A stretch of DNA of 64,000 nucleotides from Undaria pinnatifida (GCA_012845835.1 JABAKD010000017.1:4152867-4216866), one strand, 5' to 3'. Positions 1 to 12,259 are shown, counted from the stretch's first letter. Notes: generated by a model not told the origin, from the sequence alone. A program made the numbers and translations.

Positions 1-1627
1 ATGTCTAACTGCCCGGTTGAAACTACTGTATAGCATCTATCTGTTTTGTCTACAGCAGTCAAAGGCATTCATGCACATCAGCAAGTAATTGTGGCCTGAA
101 AGCGTTATCAGAATTCGGTTTGATTCTATTCCTTACCAGGTACACTATTAGACGAGTACCAGGTAGTAGCGAAGGGTGCGCCAGCTAGCGTTGGGCTGCG
201 AAAGCAACTGAGTTAAATCGACACACGACGTGTATGAAAATACGCGGAAGTGTGGTGAGCTATAAAGCTTTTTTTTTCCCCATCCGCCGGAGGATGAAAA
301 AAAAAAAAAAAAAAAAAAAACAGGTACCAGGTACCGTACAAGTTACCAGGTACACGTTTTACAGGTTCCGCGCGGCGTGCCGTACGTACAGCACTGCAAA
401 TGACCAACACACCACGTTCACAGGGTCTCAATTATTAGGGGTGAGAGGATGCGTGCCGTGGACCCAAGGATCGTGGCACCTACTACGCCGTCGATCTCAT
501 CCGGTGGCAAGGTAAGGTGGGAATACTTCTCGAGCTCGACTCAAGGCAACCAACACGATCGGCCTTGTGCATCTATATCTTCCCATTGCGGTGCCCCAAG
601 TACGAGTACTGCTGTACTTGCCAACACCTCAGCCTAGCGCTACAAGGCAAAGTGCAGCGAGACAAGTCAAAACGCACGATTGAGGCTGCACCTCCCCGTC
701 GAATAGCTGCGAGTACGAGGGGCTAAGAAGTGCTGTTGTTGTTCTCCGGCGCACGCGCAAGAACTCTCCATGCTACGAGCGCGTACAGCTGTAGTCGTGC
801 AACGCAGGGTATGGCCGGCATACGAAGGTGTCAATAGGAACTCACCGAGGTGGAGGGCGGGGGGTGGTGTGGTGTGCACTTGGGCAGTGATGAAGAGGTG
901 ACGAGTGAGTCAGGCTGTGTTTCGGCTGAAGGTGGTGAGTGACTTGGGGAGGGCGTGGCGCGGTGTGAGTCCGGCACGGCCCTTACGGCAGGCGTTATCC
1001 TGTCCACTGTAAGATGCAACTTCCCGCAGCATCGGAAATTTCTGGGCAATGTGTCACAGGCAGTAGGAATTTTCTTTGTCTCGTGCTGCAACCCCGCCGA
1101 AATTGGGCAGATTTTTTTCAAAAGATACACCCGACCGAACACGACTTGACCTGAAAGTACGAAAAATTCAATGGATCCACATGGTGTGCGAAAGTACGAT
1201 AGACTTGTACTGCTGCTGTAGACTAGAGGATATGGAGCGCACGAACACAGTTGTGAGGCGGAGGTTCACTACAGCACGAATGTGTACTGTACGCTATACC
1301 GTGATGGTAACCATGCACCTTGTGCGCTTTGGTATTCTCCAGCCTCAAGCGTATTTAGCTTGAAACCTGTCTGTGTACGTCTGTTTTCCGCCATTATTTG
1401 AGAAAAATAATAAGAAAATATTTCCCGAAACTGTTTTCGGTCGAATAAAATAAAGGGTCCAAAATCCAGAATCCATTGTTTTAGTCTTACGATGCTTGGG
1501 AATTATTTGCTGTAGCTGGAAAAATGTTGTCACCAGTGGCGTGTATGAAGAAACTTCCGACGCTGCGGGATGTTGCGCCTTGCCCACAGCTGGGATACGT
1601 TGGACACACACCACCACGGCACCCTGA
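1..1627 (+). repeat. dispersed repeat R1, copy 1 (cut by window start)
   Basis: This stretch matches 12562-14012 almost base for base, in the same orientation; the match starts at base 1, so the left end lies outside the window. No gene-like reading frame is shared by the two copies, so it is read as a non-coding dispersed repeat. It carries repeated GGTACC-rich text (137-170 and 321-350). Near 835-1045 it carries a block ending in AACTTCCCGCAGCAT that is also found in the long-TIR elements at 34.4 and 53.7 kb. It is interrupted by the A-tailed insertion at 166-320, which the other copy lacks. Confidence 0.85.
166..320 (+). mobile_element. A-tailed SINE-like retroposon insertion
   Basis: A 155-bp insert ends in 24 A residues and is flanked by CAGGTA at 160-165 and 321-326, a probable 6-bp target duplication. 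The second R1 copy reads straight through at about 12711-12722, giving an empty site. Bases 170-320 are repeated in reverse complement at 39318-39459, again with a terminal homopolymer. The tail, target duplication and empty site point to target-primed reverse transcription. Whether it is a SINE or a short 5'-truncated LINE end cannot be told, because no source element is in the window. Confidence 0.75.
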
Positions 1628-1639
1628 TTTGCACTGCCC

Positions 1640-2225
1640 ATAAGACATTTGTACGTCCCACGACACATCCCATGGGAACACGCTGGCCATGAGATTAGGG
1701 AATGCCCACGGGACGTTTAGCACCTCACCATGAAGATCATGTAGCGTTCCATGACAGGTGGTGAGCACCTCATGGCACAGTCCATGGGGAGTCTCATGGG
1801 ATGGTTGGAAGCCCAAGATACAACCCATGGTATAATAGCCCGGGGGACAGTCCATGGCACGTGCACACCCCATCGGGCAGCATAAGATACTACCGTTGGC
1901 ACTGCCTGTGTGACATTTGGCATCCCATGGACCAGCCCGTGGGACTGCCTATGGTCACACGGGACAGCCGATGGGAAGTGTTAGGTATGGGCCATCTCAT
2001 GGGATATCCCATGAGATTCCCGCGGGGCGTGCCATGCGGCATGTGCCTTAGGGCAACCCCTGTGAAACCCCGTGAGACCACACATACATGGGACGTGCCA
2101 TGGGTCATGCAATGGTTTTAACCATGCAACGTCCTGTGGGGTCGAATATGGGATGTCCCATAATTCGTGCCTTGGGGTAACCTATGAGACGCTCCGTCGG
2201 ACATCCCATGGTACCACGGGGCAAT
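1640..2225. repeat. degenerate CCATGG satellite (S1)
   Basis: The region is packed with variants of CCCATGGGAC and GTCCCATGG. The core is self-complementary, so the satellite looks alike on both strands. Reading frames across it are by-products of the repeat, rich in H, G, M and P. The same family fills 45.8-46.8, 47.45-48.24 and 63.1-63.56 kb. Confidence 0.8.
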
Positions 2226-2289
2226 ATTAAATGATAGGACTGCCGTCGATATATGCAGGTGTAAATGGATGTGGACGGGGGTCTAACCT

Positions 2290-2480
2290 AGACATACGGC
2301 AGTACAAGCAAGAGCGGGTTGTATGAATTGTAGGAAGTATGTGAAGTGTAGTGTAGAAAGTGCATGGCATGCATGGAGTGTATTAAGTGTATGAAGAGTA
2401 TAGAGTGCGCATGAAGTGTGTAAGAAACGGATTCATGGTATGAAGCTTTGGAGTATATGAAGGGCATGTATATACTCTCA
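2290..2480. repeat. degenerate GAAGTGTAT-type short repeat
   Basis: Variants of TGTATGAAGTG and GTGTAG recur every 10 to 12 bases. A related string in the other orientation (CTTCATACAACG, CCATACGCTTGATACACC) lies at 45598-45665 beside the S1 block there, so this short repeat travels next to the S1 satellite. No gene is seen in 2226-2640. Confidence 0.5.
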
Positions 2481-2644
2481 AAGTTGCGGTTTTGTGGGGA
2501 TTGAGTCATGCCAGGTATATATTACTCTACAGCCCCGCAAAGAGAATTCTCGTAGACAACGACAAAGAAGGCGGGTGTATGTGGGTGAAAGTGATGGCGT
2601 GCATAGAGTTGTTTGGAAGGCAAGTGCGGTCTCCTGCACTACTT

Positions 2645-3290
2645 GGTTTTTGCGTGGAAGTCCATGGAAGCTTCCGTGGAAGCCTCCACTGCTTCCATGG
2701 AAGCTTCCATAGTAGCTTCCAAGAAAGCTTCCACGGAAGCTCTCGCGAAAGCTTCCATGGAAGTATAGCTTCCACGAAAGCTTCCACGGAAGCTTCCATG
2801 GGGGTAGTGAAAGATGCCGCGGAAGTCACTTCCACGGAAGCTTCCACGGAAGCTTTTACGAAAGCTTCCACTTCCACGAAAGCTTCCACGAAAGGTTCCA
2901 CGATGGCGTCCACGGAAGCTTCCACAAAAGCCTCCACGAAAGCTTCCACAAAAGCCTCCACGAAAGCTTCCACGAAAGCCTCCACGAAAGCTTCCATGAA
3001 AGCTTCCACGAAAGCTTCCACGGAAACTTCCACGAAAAAAGAAAGCTTCCACGGATTTGCTTCCACGGATTCGAACGCTTCCACGGAAGTACTTCCACGG
3101 AATTTTTGGTTTTAGTTCCATGCAAGCAAGCGGCAGCTTCCACGGAAGGTCGGAAGCTCAGCGGCTTCCACAAACGCTTCCACGAAAGCTTTTCGTGAAA
3201 GCTTCATCCACGGAATTTTGCGTTTTACTTCCATGGAAGCTTCCGCAGCTTCCACGGAATCTCAGCTGTTTCCACGACAACTCCCACGGA
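2645..3290. repeat. 12-bp minisatellite AGCTTCCACGGA (S2), main block
   Basis: More than 40 units of AGCTTCCACGGA or AGCTTCCACGAA run in register at 12 bp. The unit joins two near-palindromes, AAGCTT and TTCCRYGGAA. Because 12 is divisible by 3, long frames open on both strands (for example 2492-3115 plus and 2639-3121 minus, the latter a run of SFRGSFRG). These are taken as repeat artefacts: no start context, no introns and no unrelated flanking domain were seen. Confidence 0.9.
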
Positions 3291-3474
3291 TATATTTGTA
3301 TTGGACACTACTGTGCCCCCAGTAGAGCTTACCACTTTTTCGACAACATGGTTGACACACACTGTGTACGAGGCGAAGGGTATTTCACCGTACGTTGGTT
3401 GTTTGGTTGCGTTTCATTGGGTTAGAAGGTTTCGGTTGGGGTTAGGGTATCTCTAAGTTAAAGAGTATGTCAAA

Positions 3475-3722
3475 CCCACATGCTGGAAGCTTTCATAAAA
3501 GCGTTCGTGGCAGTTTTTTTCTTTCACGGAAGCTAGCGCGGAAGCTTCCATGGCATTTGCGTTTGAAAGCTTCCGTGAAAGAAAATGATTATTTCTTACT
3601 TGTAATTTTTACTCTTTACTCCCACGAAAGAGTCCGTGAAAGCTTTCGTGGAAGCAAATTTACTTCCCGAAAGCTTCCGTGAAAGCTTCCGTGAAAGCTT
3701 CCGTGGAAGAAAATTTACTTCT
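3475..3722. repeat. S2 minisatellite, second block
   Basis: Scattered AAGCTTCC, GCTTCCGTGAAAGC and CGTGGAAG units of the S2 type, looser than the main block. It is cut at its right edge by the MITE at 3733-3983 and resumes beyond it. The gap 3291-3474 holds no recognisable feature. Confidence 0.75.
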
Positions 3723-3732
3723 CGACCAAGGC

Positions 3733-3983
3733 TACGGTAGGGGGGGTACCCCCGATTTCACTGGTGTGTTTGAGCCACTTGCACGAGTGACTCTGTACCT
3801 CACGGATGAAAATGGTTTAGGCAATCGTTTTGAAGCAGCTTAGATTAGCTTTGCATTGCGGATCGATTTCATCAACAAAAAACATGAAGAAAACGTAAGA
3901 ACGCAAAAGAACAAAGGGGTTACTCGCGCGAGTGGCCCCTAGCCACTGAAATTTAAGCCCCAAAAAGGGACCCCCCTACCGTA
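3733..3983. mobile_element. MITE, family A copy 1 (CTACGGTAGGGGGG termini)
   Basis: The ends are inverted repeats: GGCTACGGTAGGGGGGGT at the left and ACCCCCCTACCGTAGCC at the right. The outermost bases can be read as a TA target duplication (3733-3734 and 3982-3983) around a 247-bp element with no coding capacity. It sits inside the S2 minisatellite, so it inserted after the satellite had formed. Inside the right half is CTCGCGCGAGTGGC, a motif it shares with copy 2. Confidence 0.8.
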
Positions 3984-3994
3984 GCCTGGGTCTC

Positions 3995-4275
3995 TCCAGG
4001 AAAACTTCCGTGGAAGTTTCTGTGGAAGTAACGTTCGTAAAAGCTTCTTCGAAAATATTCCGTTGAAGCTCTTTTTACGGACGCTTCCACGGAAGCTTTC
4101 ATGGAAGATTCCATGGAAGGTTCCATTTCTACCATGGAATGTTCCATTTCTTCCATGGAAGCTTCCACAGCTTCCATGAAAGCTTCTATGGAAGCGATGA
4201 AAGCTCCCGTGAAAGCCGTGGAAGCTTTCCATGGAAGCGATGAAAGCTTCCATGGAAGCTTTCATGAACTTCCAC
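3995..4275. repeat. S2 minisatellite, third block
   Basis: CTTCCATGGAAG and CTTCCATGAAAG units, continuing the S2 array on the far side of MITE A copy 1. The CATGG form is commoner here than CACGG, which brings its core close to that of satellite S1. Confidence 0.8.
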
Positions 4276-4668
4276 CTAAAATGCAGATAGTGCAGGTGGC
4301 CCGGCAAGTATTGACGAAAAATAAAATACCCCGTATGAGGTATACATACTTTGGGCGGCCCTTGAATTCTATCAACATTTGAAATCATGGAGCATACAGG
4401 GTTTGATTGAGCAGGTAAACTGCTGGAATAACATGCCCAGGAATAAACCCTACCCTCAACCAGGTCTACCTTAATATCAGCCCTAAATCTAGCTCTTAAC
4501 TGTAACGCCGACCTCCTACACAGGAGTTTTGCGGGGAAACAGTATTCATGAAAAGGGAACACGCCGTACCGAGACCTCCTCTTCGAGAGTATGCTAGAAG
4601 CTAGCTGCAGCAGGACGTCCAACATGTACCGGTAACGACGGTACCATTGCGTCCCGGACCACCAATGC
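4276..4668. other. no gene seen
   Basis: No repeat, gene or RNA signal was recognised between the S2 block and MITE A copy 2. The minus-strand frame that crosses it (3939-4625) is mostly open S2 repeat. Confidence 0.5.
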
Positions 4669-4960
4669 TACGGTATGGGAGGGGGGGGGTCACTTTTGGG
4701 ACCTCCGTTTCAGTGGATTGAGCTTTTCGCTCGCGCGAGTGAGCCTTCTTGTTTTTTCTTTGCAGTCTTCTACAAGCTTTCGTTGTGTTGTGTTTTGCGC
4801 TACATTACACCGGCGCCATGTGGTTAGCCACGCTACGCCAAAAAAACGCTTGCGCGCAAAGGGCTTTTTTGCGGTGAGGTACAGAGTAACGCCGGCGAAT
4901 GGTCCAAACTCGGCGGTGACAAAAAGGGTACTGGTATATCATAATACCCCCCCTGCCATA
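4669..4960. mobile_element. MITE, family A copy 2
   Basis: The left end GCTACGGTATGGGAGGGGGG and right end CCCCCCTGCCATAGCC are inverted repeats of the family A type, with TA at both outer edges (4669-4670, 4959-4960). Internal text next to the left end (CACTTTTGGGACC, TTTCAGTGG, CTCGCGCGAGTGAG) matches the right half of copy 1 in reverse complement. It is non-coding. Confidence 0.75.
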
Positions 4961-4965
4961 GCCAA

Positions 4966-7590
4966 GGGCAGAACGACTGCGTGATATAACCCATTTGAGG
5001 AGTATTTTTGACGCAACGATACGGAGGGTGGTTTGGGTTCAGGGGAAAAATATACCCCGTCCGTTGTCGGTGTTCACCCTCATCGTTAGCCGTCGTGCTG
5101 CTGTGCTTACTCAACATAGTGGACTAGACGGGCCTCTTTATCGCGGTCGGCGTTGTCAATCCTGCAATTCATGTTACACTTGTGAGTCAATCGCCACAAT
5201 GGTCCTTGTATTTACACATTCGAGAAGCTGAGAAATAGCAAAGCAGTCGAACGGCAGTCTGCCCCTTCCCTTGCCGTCCAGTCCGAACGTGTGCCTGAGT
5301 CGTGCTCATGCCATACGTCACAGACTACAGCAAATAATGTTATTCCAGGTCATTGGCTGGAGTTCTGGATTGATATGCCCAAGAGGATGCGATGTTCGAC
5401 CAAGACAAACAAGGAAGAAGGCTGCCGCTGATAATGGTGCGACGGCATGTTTCGCGTCATACATCAGCCCCGTATGTAGACATAACGTTCCCGTATAGGG
5501 TGGCATGTACGTACGGCGTGCAATGTTTAGCACCGTCACGGGCCAAAAAACGTACGATCCACCCTGCACTTAATCCGAGCATTGTTTTATGGTGTTGTGT
5601 TTTTCATTTCCTGGTGCGATTTTCGGCGTCCGCTAAGGGGGCGACGTCCTCGTCTTGCTTTACACACGCTCGTGCGAGCGCTTCGGTTGTACCTAAAAAA
5701 CGTCCGGGCGCAACCCGTTACTTCTGTATGAACAGTGCTACAATGCTGGAGCTAGAATACGCTCAAGTTTCTACCCCTGCCAACCCAATCGGTCAATCCA
5801 TTATTATCGCCCACGCAAACAAGCCTGCAAGCAACACCCATCACAATCAACTGCCAGAAAATTCACCCGGCCGCTGGCTTTTACTTTACAATCGGAACCC
5901 ATCCAAGAGTTTTCCACTTTTACTATCGCAGTCGGTCGACTCATCCTAGCGAACCTACCAACTCACGAGCCAACGCACCACACACTAACAGCAGAAGCGA
6001 CCCGACTGGCTGCTGCCGCGACATGCAAAAGAAACTCGCAAGGGGTTTCGATTTTCATGGAGCCAACGAGTCAATCCGTCACAGCAAATCAACCGACAAA
6101 CCAGATCATTGTCCATTACAGCCGACGAGCCCACCTCAATATGCAGCACGCCAGAACTCAACCTCAGCAGCGACCCTGCTGTCTTCTTCTACATGTTACA
6201 CGGCCCAGTACCAACGAAATCCCCAAGGGGCTTCGACTTTCGCAGATCATCACATCGGTCACTTTATGTACAACACTGCTATTAATAGCAGAACCACCCG
6301 CAAGCCACGACGTTAGATACTACTCCCTGAAGTCACCTGGCTGGAGTTTCACCTGGCACTACCCAGACCTTCTCCGTACCACCCACCGAACAACTGATGA
6401 GACACCAGCACACCGAGAGCCTACAGGGACCTGCTCAGAACTAAATGCACGTGGTGTCGTGGGAATTGTGCGATTCTTCCCCTCCCCACTCCGAGACTCA
6501 AAACAAGCTTTCACACTCGATTCCACCAACAACGTTGAACCACGTTGATTTCACGACCGACGAATAATATTTACATGCTGCATCTTTTGGGGTACATAGA
6601 CGGTAACAACACCCACAAAGACGCAGATCAACCTTGCGGGGGCCTCAACAACAATGCAGCACAACGCACTCCATTACATTGCTACCATGACCCAAACCGA
6701 CGCAGCTTGACATCTTTGCAACTAAATATCTGAAGCACCAGAGGCGGCGGGGACGACTGACCATCACTCCATCCCAGGACCCCCCATCGAAGCACAGTTG
6801 GACCGCCGCGCTATACATAATATCGTTACACTATAGTCTACTCTCTCTGCATTGTCCTCTGAGCAGTTCTTGTCACCCGCCCGGCTGGAGATAGCCTGGC
6901 TGCTTAGTGCTGTGGAATACAGGGTCAGGCCAGGGGGAACGGTGGGTGAATAATGTCAATAACATCCCCTGGATTGTGGACAACAAGGCGGCTTGCTTGG
7001 GCTAGGTGAAATCTTGCGATGACACAGCAGTGCGGCGATGATGGGCGCAATAAAATACCTGGGGAATAGTCTTCATGGCTCGACCTCGAAAGTCACACGT
7101 CTGGCTCGTCTGTACTGTATGTGCCAGCGACGTCCAGGCGGTAAGTAAATCGACCTAAATCTGCTTCGCGGCGGGTTCCGTTCGGGCCGAGCTTGGGGCT
7201 TAGGCGAGCACGTCACGTTAGCCGGCCAAATACAATTTACGTTCGACTAGTAGCCCCGCCGATGCCAACATCTAGCCACCTGTCCGTCAGGCGCAAACTA
7301 CGCTTTATCAGTACAATTTTGTTTGCGTTTGGCATCACAGAGGGTGTGGTAACCCGCCGAACGCCTCAGCCGTCCAACCAGGAAAACGGTATCATGCCGT
7401 GCTTCGTGTTGCACGTGAACTGGGCCATCTTAAGACCTTCCACACATGTAGGGTGCGGACGGCTACACAGTGCTCAGGTTGATTGCATGAGTGAATTCGC
7501 AACGCGCGACACAAGCGGATGACATTACGTAGCGACGAATATTATCTGCGCAGCATGTGCTGCAATCGCGGTACACCGACGCTTCCGGCC
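4966..7590. other. gene-poor stretch with decayed repeats
   Basis: Frames at 5392-5949 and 6057-6548 (plus) are open but have no recognisable domain, no paralogue and no splice support, so they are not called. Between about 5860 and 6350 the text GAAAYTCRCMNGGGGYTTCGA recurs four times about 120 to 180 bp apart, a decayed tandem repeat. At 6740-6960 a short broken frame (IEAQLDRRAIHNIV, then WLLSAVEYRVRPG) could be a mobile-element relic, but this is weak. Nothing else was seen down to the end of the cysteine-rich gene. Confidence 0.4.
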
Positions 7591-10500
7591 TCACCTACTG
7601 GTGCGAAAACGCAGATATAGTCTATACCCTACATATTCGGAATTCAATTTGATGCTCACCTTCACTTTCTCGCAGCACTTGTCGGTGGTGCATCCGGAGT
7701 ATTCGCACAAGAGGGTGTCAGCACCGTACACGGGAGTGTAGTAGTCGGGGCACGCGTAGTACAAGCAGACGGCCTCGCAGCACTGCTTTTCGTCGCACTT
7801 GCCATTGTCACACTCCACATCATGGGCGTTTTTGATCAGACTGTAGCCGTCGGAGCAACCGATGGAGTTGCAGTAGAGAGTCTCGACGTGATCGTCATAT
7901 TTGTCATCTCCTGCATGACACGAAATGGAGGTCAGGTGAGGGTGGGTTATGGGCTCTTCAAACGGGGCAGTGCTTTGCGTGTTGCGGAGCATCATGTCTG
8001 AAGCTCGAAAAGGACAGTTCGTTTCGTTCGAACGTACCCGACATTATAGACTATAGTTAGAAACAACCCTTAGACTGTCTTGATCGCTTACGCCTAGACA
8101 GTATGGAATATGCTTGGACTCCACTCCGATCAGTGGTGCCAATATTGAAGTATACGAAGCGTTTACCGCATGTATAAAATACGTCGCGAACACCGATAAA
8201 TGGACTGCACATGGACTGTGTGTGCTTTATTACTGAGACCCACCTTTGTCGCAGCACAGGTCGGTGGTGCACCCGGAGTAGTCGCACAAGAGGGTGTCAG
8301 CGCCGTATACCTGGGTGTACTTGTCGGGGCATGCGTAGTGCGAGCAGAGCTCTTCGCAGCACTGCTTTGGCTCACACTTGTCGCCTTCACACTGTACGCC
8401 GTGGGCGTTGTCGATCGGGCTGTAACCGTCGGAGCATTTGATGGAGTCGCAGTACATCGTTCCCATGTGGTCGTAGTCGGTTTTGTCGTCTCCTGTATGG
8501 GAAGTTAAGGAGACGTTGGTTCGAGATGAGTTAGCATTACAGTATAATCTCGTAGTGAAAACCTTAAATGGCTCGCTGACGGTACGCTGTTTTCGGTAGA
8601 TGCAAGAACGCGAGCTACAGTGCCATCGCCCGCGTGTTATGTCTTCAATCGTAATATTGTAGATTATCCGTGCCTCCCTTCCTGTTATTGTGACAGGTTT
8701 GCATATCCCCTCTCCACGAAACCAAAACCAAATGCAGGCTCACCGTAGTCGCAGCACTTGTCGGTGGTGCACCCGGAGTAGTCACATTTGATGCTGTCAG
8801 TGCCATACGCGGGAGTGTAGTTGTCGGGGCAGGCGTAGGACGAGCAGAATGCCTCGCAGCACTGCTTTTCCTTGCACTTGCCGTTGTCGCACTCCACGTC
8901 ATGGGCGTCTTTGATCAGAGAGTATCCCTTCGGGCAGCCGACGGAGCTGCAGTACGACGTGTTTTTCATGTAGTCGTTGGTCTTGTCTACATGGTGACTC
9001 GCTGCACAGGAAACGAATTAAAGGGATTTTGGAGGATGGGTTAGGGTGTCTCTATAAGCAGCACGCCGTGGTGAACGCTGAACGTGCAGAGAGAACGCCT
9101 CGATATCCGCTAAATGGGACGGTTATATGGATTGTTGGCAGCATACTAGTCTACGGTGTAGAGAGACAAAAAATCAATCACATATGACTTCCGGCTCACC
9201 TTTGTTGCAGCATTTGTCGGTGGTGCACCCGGAGTAGTCACATTTGATACTGTCAGCGCCATACATGGGAGTGTAGTTGTCGGGGCACGCGTAGTACGAG
9301 CAGAATGCCTCGCAGCACTGTTTCTCCTCGCACTTCCCGTTGTCGCATTCCACGTCATGGGCGTCCTTGATCGGAGTGTAGCCGTCCGGGCAGCCGATGG
9401 AGTTGCAGTATGGGTTTTCTACGTAGTCGTCGGTCTTGCCTACGTGGCCATCGGTCTTGTATTCGTAGTCGTCCGTCTTGTATGCGTGGTGACTCGCTGT
9501 ACAAAGAGAAATGCCACAAGGGATTTTGGAGGGTGACTTTGGATGCATATATGAAGCACGTGTTGGCAAATGCTGAGCCTGCGGAGAAAACGCCACGATA
9601 TGCCATCCGCCTACGATTCTATTGTATTTTAGGCGCACCGTCAAATGGGACTGTTCAACGGATTGATGGTAGTAGACTACAATACACAGAATCGTACAAG
9701 AACATGTGATTTGCGGCTTACCGTACGCATAGTCGCAGCATTTGTCGGTGGTGCATCCGGAGTCGTCGCACAAGATGGTGTCAGCGCCATACACCGGAGT
9801 GTAGTTGTCGGGACACGCGTAGTACGAGCAGAAGGCTTGGCAGCACTGTTTCTCCTCGCACTTGCCGTTGTCACACTTGACCTTGTCGGCGTCTTTGATC
9901 GGAGTGTACCCGTTGGAGCAACCGATAGAGTTGCAGTACACCTCCTCGTGCTGTCAGGCAGCAGGATTTATGTATGCGGCAAAGCGGGTCAGAGATTGGT
10001 TTCAATGTCCAGCACCGTATCAGAAATGCCAATTAATTTCGTTTAACTATAAATGACATAGCAGTCACGGCAGGGTTTTCTCGTGTGTCAGAGTATAGGT
10101 AAGCATACATTTATGTAGCTTTATTATTGTATATCTTTCGAATTGCGTTGACGTCATCGTTTTCGGTGTCGTGGGACAGATATATTTTCCCCGTTGACCA
10201 GATGAACCCATCGCATCGCAGCCTTCCGCTATCTCCTATGTATCTCGCCCATACACACACCGTCTCTCCCTCCCTAGTATATTACCAGCCGGGCTCCTGA
10301 CTATATTCCCGCTTGCAGTCGTCTCGGGGGACCAAGCCACTGAATACTATTGTATGATTCGACTCCACTTGAACATAAAATAATTAAATGCCCGGCTTGG
10401 CTGGCCAATCCATGGACTACCTCATGTCTGCTTACGTTATCGGCAAGAACCCCACTCCATTGCTTTCGGCGTACCTTTGCTAGCCTGCACGGGGCGAATT

Positions 10501-12259
10501 CCACACGAGACTGGTGCTCGTTTTACTATTTCCCATAAACACTGACCCACAGATTCCCGACACAGACATGCCTCAAAGTCTCTCTATACTAGACTACATG
10601 ATAAACTTCACTTCGTCCGTTACATTGTGGTCGTACGTTTACAGACAAGCCCATCCTTTATTAGCGGTGGACACTCACTTGCACTTCATTGCCATACAGC
10701 TGGAAGGAAACCATTTTCGACGGGGTGATCTCGACATTATACTATAGCAGTTGTGGCGCCTTTACACGGCCGGCATGTGCCAGCCGGAAAGACCGTCACC
10801 GTGAAGGTAACCGGCGCTACTCCGCATCTCCTGCCATTACTCGGTGTACCCATCGGTGCCACGCAATTTGACGGGCACTATAGCGGGCAACCGGCACTAC
10901 CTAACCAGCTCTTCTGAAGCTAGGGACCTCTATACTGCTGCATCAATATCACAAAATGTTGTGACAATAATGCCGCACGATCCGTAAATTAATTGTCCCA
11001 TTGTGCAGCATGTCTCATGCAACGGACGACCCTGACCACGGTAAGGGGAGTATCTCTGTTTCCCCTGCCTGGTTTGAGGGGCTCTGTATCTCACTGGAAC
11101 ATCAACATTTTGGGCGCTTTGTTCGGCGCAGGGCATCTAAACACTCCACACTGTGGGTTCTTTTTCGCCAATGAAATCAGCACGAAAACTTGTCTGACGC
11201 ATCGGAACAGGGGCGTCACACTCGCATGAATGAGTGAACCCGAGGCACACTGCGAAACGAGGCTCAGAAATCGACACCGCCTCTGCAGCTTTGGTCGGAT
11301 GTTCATAGTTATGTATAAGTACATCATGAGAGGGACTCATGAAGAAGCGTGACATCTCAACACTGACAACATTTGGTGCCGACGATACAGTTTTGACGCT
11401 CCTCTTACCTTCAGAGAGCGCCTGCCGCGGGGACTACGGTCGGCCTTTCCTGCCACTCCTGCAAGTTGTAGGACAAGTGTTCGAAAAGCGCACGTTGGGA
11501 CGTTTTGAATGGTGTTGCGACTGGTGCTTTTTGGTTTTCACCCCCTGCATCGTGTGGGACGTGGCGGCCTGTGGGGTGGACTACGGCGTTGTTTTACAGT
11601 TGCTAATTGTGTATACGGTACAGCGGCAGAAGACGGACGTATCCGGAAACGGCATTATCTCTATATAGTCTATGGTGTTCATATACAGGGTGACTGTCGA
11701 CAGCTTTCGTTTACTTGAAAAATAATAAGTATAGTCTAGACAGAGAAGCGAATCTTCTCGTGGATCGACCGACGTAAAAGGCAACATTCAAATGTCGACT
11801 ACACGCTGTGCAGATATCTTGGGAGGAAAGCAAAATTGCAACGAAAGTGTTCAAGCTGATGCATCCGTAATTTAGTCCACACCTCACCTCCCTCCAGAGG
11901 TTCTAGGCTACAGTGTACGAATCCATCCAGGTATACACGTTGTCCATGACACTACCGGACGCTCCAACAGTTTCCGTCTTGATTGGCCCCTGCCTATCTC
12001 CACGTCGTGATCATACACAACGACGCTGTTGTTGGCAGTCTTCTAACCCTCCGAGCAACTGTGATGCGTCAATACATTGAGAACATATCACTACACAACA
12101 GTAAGTCTCTCGAGCATGTTTTATGCGCCCATCCACGTGGCTGAATCCACCCCAGGTGCGCAGAAGAAGTGTCAACTCACCTTTGGAGGCCGGGATTTGT
12201 ACGCCAGCTGCCGCGCTGAAAGCACCCAGAGCCGCAACGAAGGTTAGCACCTGCACCAT
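7591..12259 (-). CDS. secreted protein of tandem six-cysteine modules (multi-exon)
   Basis: Function unknown; a secreted, disulphide-rich protein is inferred. Exon 1 (12259-12181) encodes a signal peptide, MVQVLTFVAALGAFSAAAG. Exons 2 to 6 lie at 9950-9722, 9496-9200, 9001-8744, 8492-8244 and 7910 to about 7660, with AG acceptors and GT donors. Each encodes two modules of exactly C-x4-C-x14-C-x4-C-x4-CC, so 10 modules and 60 cysteines. Exons 3 to 5 start and end in phase 1 and could be gained or skipped without a frameshift. Exons 3 to 6 begin with a D/K/Y/H-rich linker. Exon 6 either runs to the stop at 7591 or splices at a GTGAGC at 7659 to an exon not found. Exon 1 ends in phase 1 but exon 2 opens in phase 0, so a small exon in the 2.2 kb first intron, or another splice, is probably missing from this model. 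The start is supported by a conserved leader at the inverted paralogue (15753). Confidence 0.75.

Noticed and set aside
2639-3121. Long frames encoding SFRGSFRG, VEAFVEAF or STKASTKA repeats.
   Set aside because: They exist on both strands and in several frames because the minisatellite period is 12 bp; there is no gene structure around them.
3421-3452. GGGTTAG and GGGGTTAGGGT strings resembling telomere repeats.
   Set aside because: Only one or two imperfect units, not a tandem run.
5392-5949. 185-codon plus-strand frame as a gene.
   Set aside because: No domain, no paralogue, no splice or start support; long frames are common in this window by chance.
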